Positions 1 to 4,433 of a DNA stretch of 5,914 bases are shown here, in pieces. The DNA is from Methanolobus sp. UBA474. Lineage in GTDB: Archaea; Halobacteriota; Methanosarcinia; Methanosarcinales; Methanosarcinaceae. The translations under genes and the position numbers were made by a program. Numbering within the stretch: the stretch's first letter is position 1; every line of letters starts with the position of its first letter. The DNA is taken from NCBI GenBank assembly GCA_002501695.1, contig DANZ01000017.1:946-6859 (forward strand). Reading direction: 5' to 3'. Under the pieces are notes generated by a model. That model made no database searches, had not been told where the DNA came from, and worked only from the letters and a program-made list of their open reading frames with translations.

Positions 1-1549
1 CAAAGTACTTCTCGGCCATGAAGCCGATAACCTGGTACTTGCCCCAGTCAGAATGCTCGAAGTTACTTTCAACCGGCTCTGTCCTGTAAACAATGTCACC
101 ATCGTCTATAGTCCTCCCGATATCAGTGATCGTCATTGTCTCCGAGCTGAAACCGGACTCCAGATCATAGAAGAAACCGGAGAAGCTCTTTGCGTCCCAT
201 GTATATTCCGTTGACTGACCTGCGTCCTCATCCCAGATGCGGTCGCCTGTAAAGTAGGTCTTGGGGCGTATTGTGAAAGTCGCAGAAGTAGTACTTACGG
301 GATTGGCTCCATCGGACATTAAGAAAGCATATGTATGGTCCCCTTGTGCAAGCGTAGTACTATATGTGTACTCTATTCCATCGGTTGCAGTTGTATCTGC
401 GCTGTCGACCTTGGACATCGTGGTGTTGACACCATCTATCCGTACATAACTGTATGTCGGCAAATCGTTTTCGGAGTCCGTATAGGTAACATTGAAGTAG
501 ATCGTTCCGCCGATAACCAGACCATTAGCGCCTGTTACAGAAGCATCGGTGAGGGTTGGTGCATGGTCTGAGACATCCACATCAAAGGTGCCTGCTCCCA
601 CCGGGCCGGTTACATTTGAGCCAATACTTGCTGCAAAACTATATGAGTGAGTGCCAATGGAGAAGCCGGACATGCTGTAAGTATAAGCCTTCCCGTCGGA
701 TGTCGTGCTGTCAGACGGGTCAACAGCGGTCATATCGTAAGGAGTGCCATCGACGGTGACCCTTACATAATCCACAGTTTGATTATCTGCAGCAGTTAAA
801 GTTGCGTTGAAGTAGAACGTTGTTGAAGGAGCGCCGCTGCCGGAAGAGATCGAACCTGAAAGGGATGATTCAGAGTTCACTGAAAAAGTACTCTCAGCTA
901 CGGGAGTAGCAGCCGCTGTACCATCTGATGCAGTGAAACCATATGTATGAGAACCAGTTGTCAGATTAGTTTTAGAAAAGGTGTAGCCTTTCCCATCGGC
1001 AGTATTTAAGTCTGCAGCATTGACCGCTGTCATCGCCTGATTAATGCCATCAATTGTTACATTCACATAACTTGCACTGTTGTTATCGGCATCCGTATAG
1101 GTCACGGTGAATATAAATTCAGTTGCAGATGAGCCGCTATTTGGAGCTACAGCGGGTGAAGACAGCACCGGGGCGCTGTTTGTAACTGCAAAAGGTGCTC
1201 CAGCCACGCTTACCTGACCGTTAGCATTGCTTGCGGAGAAAGCATAATTATGAACGGGATTGATAGCGAAGCCTGACTTTTCGAACCGGTAAGATTTCCC
1301 ATCGGTAGTGTTAACATCAGCAGGATCGACCTGTGTCATAGTGTATGGAACAGAATCTATAGTCACATTAACAAAGTTAGCACTCAGATTAGCAGGTTCG
1401 GTGTATGTGACCGTAAAAACAAAATTTGTAGCCGTAGTGCCGCTGGAAGGTGTGACCCCTCCCGCAGAAAGAGATGGTGCTGCCATTGCACCACCAGTGA
1501 ACATTAGCAATATTAATCCAAACAGAAATAATCGAATGTTTTTATTCAT
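1..1549 (-). CDS. Secreted surface protein: four Ig-like repeats plus S-layer domain (partial, C-terminus off window)
   Basis: The frame stays open for 516 codons from ATG at 1549 to the left edge, where the gene continues. Residues 1-23 look like a Sec signal peptide: K3, R6, a hydrophobic core, likely cleavage after AMA. Residues 24-428 are four tandem Ig-like beta-sandwich repeats of about 101 residues. From about 430 the protein matches the Methanosarcinaceae S-layer duplication domain (DUF1608/PF07752 type): TGDRIWDEDAG, WDAKSFSGFFYDLESG, then WGKYQVIGFMAEKYF at the edge. In this family a second copy and a C-terminal membrane anchor usually follow, so the missing part probably holds them. 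Eleven N-x-S/T sequons suggest heavy N-glycosylation. The start is supported by the signal peptide, by AAGGACGG seven bases upstream, and by the lack of an earlier in-frame ATG in the intergenic gap. It lies 50 bases behind thiL. It could be a minor lattice component or an adhesin rather than the main S-layer protein. Confidence 0.9.
   Translation of the reverse strand, partial: MNKNIRLFLFGLILLMFTGGAMAAPSLSAGGVTPSSGTTATNFVFTVTYTEPANLSANFVNVTIDSVPYTMTQVDPADVNTTDGKSYRFEKSGFAINPVHNYAFSASNANGQVSVAGAPFAVTNSAPVLSSPAVAPNSGSSATEFIFTVTYTDADNNSASYVNVTIDGINQAMTAVNAADLNTADGKGYTFSKTNLTTGSHTYGFTASDGTAAATPVAESTFSVNSESSLSGSISSGSGAPSTTFYFNATLTAADNQTVDYVRVTVDGTPYDMTAVDPSDSTTSDGKAYTYSMSGFSIGTHSYSFAASIGSNVTGPVGAGTFDVDVSDHAPTLTDASVTGANGLVIGGTIYFNVTYTDSENDLPTYSYVRIDGVNTTMSKVDSADTTATDGIEYTYSTTLAQGDHTYAFLMSDGANPVSTTSATFTIRPKTYFTGDRIWDEDAGQSTEYTWDAKSFSGFFYDLESGFSSETMTITDIGRTIDDGDIVYRTEPVESNFEHSDWGKYQVIGFMAEKYF
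2..265 (-). other. S-layer duplication domain, first copy (partial)
   Basis: Residues 429-516 follow the repeats with a proline-lysine linker (RPK), then the family pattern: G-x-R/V-x-W, an acidic linker, W-D/N-A-x-x-F-x-GF-x-YDL, SETMTI, IDDGDIVYRT, and F-x-x-x-x-WGKYQVIGFMAEKYF. The last stretch is the most recognisable signature of Methanosarcina S-layer proteins such as MA0829. The visible part is about two thirds of one domain copy. Local GC is about 50% here, against about 44% in the first repeat (hand counts over 240 bases each). Confidence 0.88.
266..1480 (-). repeat. Array of four tandem Ig-like repeats (protein level)
   Basis: The four units are residues 24-124 (1178-1480), 125-226 (872-1177), 227-327 (569-871) and 328-428 (266-568). 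The shared pattern is F-x-F-x-V/A-T-x-T near the start, then Y-V-x-V-T-I/V-D-G (FVNVTIDS, YVNVTIDG, YVRVTVDG, YVRIDG), then M-T-x-V-D/N, an A/S-D and T-x-DGK-x-Y-x-F/Y, and finally G-x-H-x-Y-x-F-x-A-S-D/N-G. Units are divergent at the DNA level, so this is an old domain duplication and not a recent tandem repeat. The strand-like spacing fits an extended stalk of beta-sandwich domains. The exact family (Ig-like, cadherin-like or PKD-like) cannot be set by eye. Confidence 0.85.
1481..1549 (-). other. Signal peptide of the S-layer-domain protein
   Basis: Residues 1-23 have a short basic N-terminus (MNKNIR), a hydrophobic stretch of Leu, Phe, Ile and Gly, and a small-residue end, GGAMA, followed by APS. 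This is a standard Sec-type signal with probable signal peptidase I cleavage between A23 and A24. No lipobox cysteine is present, so the mature protein is expected to be held by its unseen C-terminus or by the S-layer lattice. Confidence 0.85.
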
Positions 1550-1599
1550 TTTTAAACCGTCCTTTTTTCCATCATCTTGTAATTGAATCTTGTATGAAT
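1550..1599 (-). other. thiL to S-layer gene intergenic gap, no clear promoter or terminator
   Basis: These 50 bases hold the likely Shine-Dalgarno and little else. Read on the minus strand I find no good TTTAWATA-like box at the right distance and no hairpin followed by a T run. Cotranscription with thiL, or a promoter inside the thiL 3' end, are both possible. The same stretch is an open 15-codon continuation of thiL if its TAG stop were read through, ending in TAA at 1552-1554. Confidence 0.5.
1557..1564 (-). promoter_or_regulatory. Ribosome binding site of the S-layer-domain gene
   Basis: AAGGACGG lies seven bases before the ATG at 1549 and partly matches the archaeal Shine-Dalgarno AGGAGGTG. 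It is the only purine-rich stretch with GG at the right spacing, and it supports this start codon. Confidence 0.5.
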
Positions 1600-2589
1600 C
1601 TAATTTCCTAATTGTAGATAACCTTTTCTATTAATCGACAGGTTTGTCCCGTCGTCCCGTTCAATGCGCATACCAGCTGATTGTTCAACTACTTCACCGA
1701 TTATACTTAAATTAAATGTTGTAAATAGTTGGTTCAGTATTTCAGGAGAGGCGGTGAAGAGTAACTCGAAGTCGCCGCCTGTATAAAGTGCAAGATCCAT
1801 GATCTCCTGAGGATCAGAAGACACATGTTCCCTTACATCGGCGTGCACCGGCAACAGGGATTCATATATACGGAATCCTACCTGGTTCAGGTCAGCAAGG
1901 TCGTGGAGGGACAATGCCAGGCCATCGCTCGTATCCATCATGGAAGTCACAAAACCAGAGCCTGCGAGCTCTCTTGCTTCATAGACACGGGGAAATGGCT
2001 CAAGAAGTGCCTTCAGCAGCCTGTCCGGCACAGGTATGTTGTTCTCAATTGCATGCAGTGCAGCCCCGGCAGAGCCAGCAAAACCCGTCACGCACACTTT
2101 ATCCCCTACTCTGGCCCCCTTCCTGGTGAGCAGTTCCTCTTTCCGGACCATCCCAAGAGCAGTACCGGTGATCGTGAGCTCGTCGTGGGTATCGATATCA
2201 CCGCCGATCACAGAGGTACCGCACATCTTTGCACAGTCTGCCATCCCGCGTGCTATATCTTCGACAAGTGACACATCCGTATCCCGTGGGAGACCGATGG
2301 CCGAGAGAAAGCCCACAGGACTTGCGCCCATGGATGCGATATCACTGAAATTGACCGCAGCAGACATCCATCCGATCTGCCATCCGGTCATCTGCATAGG
2401 AAAGTCTGTTTTTCTGTGCAGCATGTCAGTTGTCACTACGAGATATTCATCCCCCGGCATCTCAAGCACAGCACAGTCATCATGACCAGGGCCGACGATA
2501 ACATAAGCATTGCTGCCCCCTCTGAATATCTTTGTCAGAAGGCCGATGAGAGGGCGCTCACCAACTTTCGAGACAGGTATGGATTTCAT
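1600..2589 (-). CDS. thiL: Thiamine-monophosphate kinase (ThiL)
   Basis: This 329-residue cytosolic enzyme phosphorylates thiamine monophosphate with ATP to thiamine diphosphate, the active cofactor. It belongs to the PurM/AIR-synthase-like superfamily, and its length is normal for ThiL. The visible family motifs are GPGHDDCAV (34-41, nucleotide and Mg site), TTDMLHRKTDFP (53-64), AVNFSDIASMGASP (78-91), IGGD (128-131, metal site), VTGFAGSAGAAL (167-178), MMDTSDGLALSLHDLA (217-232) and TGGDFELLFT (270-279). The N-terminal AIRS half spans about 35-147 and the C-terminal half about 160-310. GHDD in place of bacterial GDD, and GGDID in place of GGDT, look like the archaeal form and not damage. 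An AT-rich promoter region lies upstream; no strong Shine-Dalgarno is seen (only GTGAG near the ATG). The gene ends in TAG, whereas the other three stops in the window are TGA. Confidence 0.93.
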   Translation of the reverse strand: MKSIPVSKVGERPLIGLLTKIFRGGSNAYVIVGPGHDDCAVLEMPGDEYLVVTTDMLHRKTDFPMQMTGWQIGWMSAAVNFSDIASMGASPVGFLSAIGLPRDTDVSLVEDIARGMADCAKMCGTSVIGGDIDTHDELTITGTALGMVRKEELLTRKGARVGDKVCVTGFAGSAGAALHAIENNIPVPDRLLKALLEPFPRVYEARELAGSGFVTSMMDTSDGLALSLHDLADLNQVGFRIYESLLPVHADVREHVSSDPQEIMDLALYTGGDFELLFTASPEILNQLFTTFNLSIIGEVVEQSAGMRIERDDGTNLSINRKGYLQLGN

Positions 2590-2623
2590 GATCTCACATT
2601 CGACTTAAGGATCAACATTACGC

Positions 2624-2655
2624 ATTTATATGTATATAGAAAGATTTTATTTAAA
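2624..2655 (-). promoter_or_regulatory. Putative thiL promoter with two candidate TATA boxes
   Basis: Read on the minus strand, TTTAAATA at 2648-2655 matches the methanogen box A consensus TTTAWATA. A second AT-rich stretch, CTATATACATATAAAT, covers 2624-2639. The first would start transcription about 25 bases on, giving a leader of some 35 bases. The second would give a leader of roughly 10-15 bases. Which one is used cannot be decided from the sequence. Confidence 0.55.
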
Positions 2656-2667
2656 ATGATTGGAGGA

Positions 2668-2684
2668 TAAGAAAAGAGGTAAAA
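2668..2684 (-). terminator. Possible T-rich terminator of the DUF4349 gene
   Basis: About 40 bases after the DUF4349 stop, the minus strand reads TTTTACCTCTTTTCTTA, a pyrimidine and T-rich run of the kind archaeal RNA polymerase stops at. No convincing hairpin precedes it. It sits just before the thiL promoter, which is where a terminator would be expected. Confidence 0.35.
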
Positions 2685-2723
2685 TGGACATTCAATGCCC
2701 TCCCGCTTTTCATGTTATCTTCA

Positions 2724-3575
2724 TCACCTGCGCACCATGCGCCTTACTCCGATAAGGATACCTCCAAAGACTGCCAGCAAAATGACTATCGGCATGAGAT
2801 AGCCTGTAAGTATTATCAGAGCATTGACCATTGATATGAAGCCCCTGGCAGACTCAGTGAATGCATCTTTAAGTCCCCATGAGTATGCCACGCGGTCTGG
2901 TTCTGTAAGACGGACATTGATAGTTGAAAGCTCGACCCTGTCATTCAAGTAGGTAAGGCGTCCTGTAAGGCTGTCTATCTCCCCGCGGACACGCTCGATC
3001 TCTTTCTCGACACTGAGCACCTCTTCGACCGTAACGCTCATGTTGAGAACATCGAACAGACGTTTTTCCTGACGCTCGAGATTTTCAAGGCGGGCAGTGA
3101 GATCTATATACTCCTCAGTGACATCCTGGCCTGTCACACTTCTGGAAGTGACCTCCCCGAGTTTCGCTATATCGTCCATGAACTGCGGGTGCTGTGCTTC
3201 AGGCACCCTTACAGTGATATATCCATCTTTCCATGTGCCGGAATCATAAGTATGGGCATATACAGACGAGCCGGAAACATAACCTCCTGAAGCTCTTGCA
3301 GCTTCGGATATCTGTCCGATGGCGGCAGGTACATCATCCACTTCAAGCGACATCTCGGCTGTTGTAATGGTCTTCCGGTCAACGGAAGCTGTGCCCGCCC
3401 CGCCGGAGGAGGTCTGCCGGACAGCTTCATCTGCAACTGAGTCATATTCCGGAGCCGTCTTTTCATTGGTAATATAGGACAAAGGACCGGCATCTTTATC
3501 CGCACTCATGCATCCGCTGATAAGCACGACAAGGGACACGAGCAGCAATGCGGATAGAAGGTATGTTTTTTTCAT
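2724..3575 (-). CDS. DUF4349 family membrane-anchored lipoprotein
   Basis: This 283-residue protein starts with a hydrophobic signal ending in a lipobox-like LISGC, with Cys22 as the likely first mature residue. A Ser/Gly/Asp-rich linker follows (23-65). The DUF4349 region runs from about 68 to 250: a beta-strand start, ITTAEMSLEVDDV, then GGYVSGSSV, YITVRVPEAQ and LGEVTSRSVTGQDVTEEYIDL. A heptad-like helical stretch (157-213, Leu, Glu and Arg rich) probably forms a coiled-coil hairpin, and after it comes VELSTINVRL. A transmembrane helix lies at about 251-276, followed by a basic tail, RRMVRR, predicted to be cytoplasmic. The protein should therefore sit outside the cell with two membrane attachments. 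The molecular function of DUF4349 is not established. It has its own probable promoter and Shine-Dalgarno, and nothing ties it functionally to nrdG or thiL. Confidence 0.88.
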   Translation of the reverse strand: MKKTYLLSALLLVSLVVLISGCMSADKDAGPLSYITNEKTAPEYDSVADEAVRQTSSGGAGTASVDRKTITTAEMSLEVDDVPAAIGQISEAARASGGYVSGSSVYAHTYDSGTWKDGYITVRVPEAQHPQFMDDIAKLGEVTSRSVTGQDVTEEYIDLTARLENLERQEKRLFDVLNMSVTVEEVLSVEKEIERVRGEIDSLTGRLTYLNDRVELSTINVRLTEPDRVAYSWGLKDAFTESARGFISMVNALIILTGYLMPIVILLAVFGGILIGVRRMVRR

Positions 3576-3584
3576 TCGAGGATA

Positions 3585-3592
3585 CTCCTTTT
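3585..3592 (-). promoter_or_regulatory. Shine-Dalgarno of the DUF4349 gene
   Basis: AAAAGGAG on the minus strand ends nine bases before the ATG at 3575. It is the clearest ribosome binding site in the window and fixes the start codon. That start gives a complete signal peptide. Confidence 0.75.
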
Positions 3593-3618
3593 AGTATGTT
3601 GAATGATTGCATCACACC

Positions 3619-3630
3619 TATAAAATAATT
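3619..3630 (-). promoter_or_regulatory. Putative TATA box of the DUF4349 gene
   Basis: AATTATTTTATA on the minus strand lies in the 64-base gap after nrdG. Initiation about 25 bases downstream would fall near 3599, leaving a leader of about 24 bases that contains the Shine-Dalgarno. This supports separate transcription from nrdDG. Confidence 0.5.
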
Positions 3631-3639
3631 GTTTAAACT

Positions 3640-4428
3640 TCAAACCGGTTCGAAGTTAACTTTCTCGTTGCCACGTTCCCTAGTCCTTATCCATATATTG
3701 CCGAGTGACTCGTGAGCATATGCGGCAAGCCCAAGCATCTCCTCCCTGCTGAAAGGCTTGATATCCCTCATGCTTTCAAGCATCGCCTTCTCCGCAAGTC
3801 CCTGCTGGATCACGTAAGGAACGTTCCGGTCACCCGTGAGCGAGAAAATTGAAGCGGCTATCTTCCGGACATCGTGCTCATCTCCCATGAAACCCCTGAA
3901 TACCGTGGTCCTCAGCTCCAGCTCCACGCCGTTTCTGATGACAAGCAATACGGAATCTGAGATATTCCGGATGGCATCCTGCGGGTCCGCCCGTATTTCC
4001 TGTGAAGTACCCCAGCCAATAATCCCGGCATATGAGCCAGCATCGTCCAGGGGAGCCTTGATGTCGATAAAGACCTTATCGACCAGCTTTTCTTCTGCCA
4101 GTTCTTCAAGGGCCAGCGGATAAAAACCGTTGGTATGTATTCCCACAAGCAGCCCGTTCTTTTTTGCAAACCTGGCCAGATGCATGACCGCTTGCTTCTG
4201 CATGAGAGGCTCACCTCCCGAGATGACCACGCTGCTGACAAAGAGCTTTGATTTCCTTATAGCTGCCTCAAGTACTGAAATGTCCGTGAGGCCGGGACTG
4301 CTCAAAATTTCGTAGTTATGGCAATAGGGACACCTGAAGGGGCAATTCCTTAAAAAGAGCACGACTGACACGTGACCGTGCCAGTCCACAGTAGAGATAG
4401 GAACACAACTACCGTAATTTACTTTCAT
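3640..4428 (-). CDS. nrdG: Anaerobic ribonucleotide reductase activating protein (radical SAM)
   Basis: This 262-residue activase uses a 4Fe-4S cluster and S-adenosylmethionine to abstract hydrogen from the NrdD glycine and form the glycyl radical. The radical-SAM cysteines are C29, C33 and C36 in NCPFRCPYC (CxxxCxxC), and the SAM-binding GGEP is at 71-74 in VVISGGEPLM. Further family features are GIHTNGFYP (96-104) and KVFIDIKAPLDD (118-129). The opening MKVNYGSCVPISTVDWHGH matches the NrdG2-type start (STVDWPG in relatives, with H here for P), so the ATG at 4428 is well supported. It is 5 bases downstream of the nrdD stop, so the two are surely one transcript. It has no good Shine-Dalgarno (GTGAT is 14 bases away), which suggests translational coupling to nrdD. 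The substrate could be another glycyl-radical enzyme by motif alone, but adjacency to nrdD settles it. Confidence 0.93.
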   Translation of the reverse strand: MKVNYGSCVPISTVDWHGHVSVVLFLRNCPFRCPYCHNYEILSSPGLTDISVLEAAIRKSKLFVSSVVISGGEPLMQKQAVMHLARFAKKNGLLVGIHTNGFYPLALEELAEEKLVDKVFIDIKAPLDDAGSYAGIIGWGTSQEIRADPQDAIRNISDSVLLVIRNGVELELRTTVFRGFMGDEHDVRKIAASIFSLTGDRNVPYVIQQGLAEKAMLESMRDIKPFSREEMLGLAAYAHESLGNIWIRTRERGNEKVNFEPV

Positions 4429-4433
4429 GCTGA

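Noticed and set aside
266..1480. Direct DNA repeats or CRISPR-like array in the S-layer gene
   Set aside because: The periodicity of about 300 bases is only at protein level; no near-identical DNA units or spacers are present.
1308..1586. Plus-strand open frame of 92 codons over the S-layer gene start
   Set aside because: The minus strand here encodes a clear signal peptide and Ig-like repeat, and the plus frame has no supporting motif.
2036..2485. Plus-strand open frame of 149 codons
   Set aside because: It is opposite the conserved ThiL motifs; its Ser/Pro-rich translation is what the complement of this codon usage gives.
2416..2670. Plus-strand open frame of 84 codons crossing the thiL promoter
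   Set aside because: Most of it is antisense to thiL, and its tail is AT-rich promoter DNA. No family resemblance was seen.
3209..3505. Second minus-strand open frame inside the DUF4349 gene
   Set aside because: It is a different reading frame of the same stretch, with low-complexity Pro/Arg/Leu translation, while the overlapping frame has a full signal peptide and family motifs.
3604..3614. TGAT-TGC-ATCA inverted repeat near the expected DUF4349 transcription start
   Set aside because: The arms are only four bases, which is expected by chance; there is no second copy in the window.
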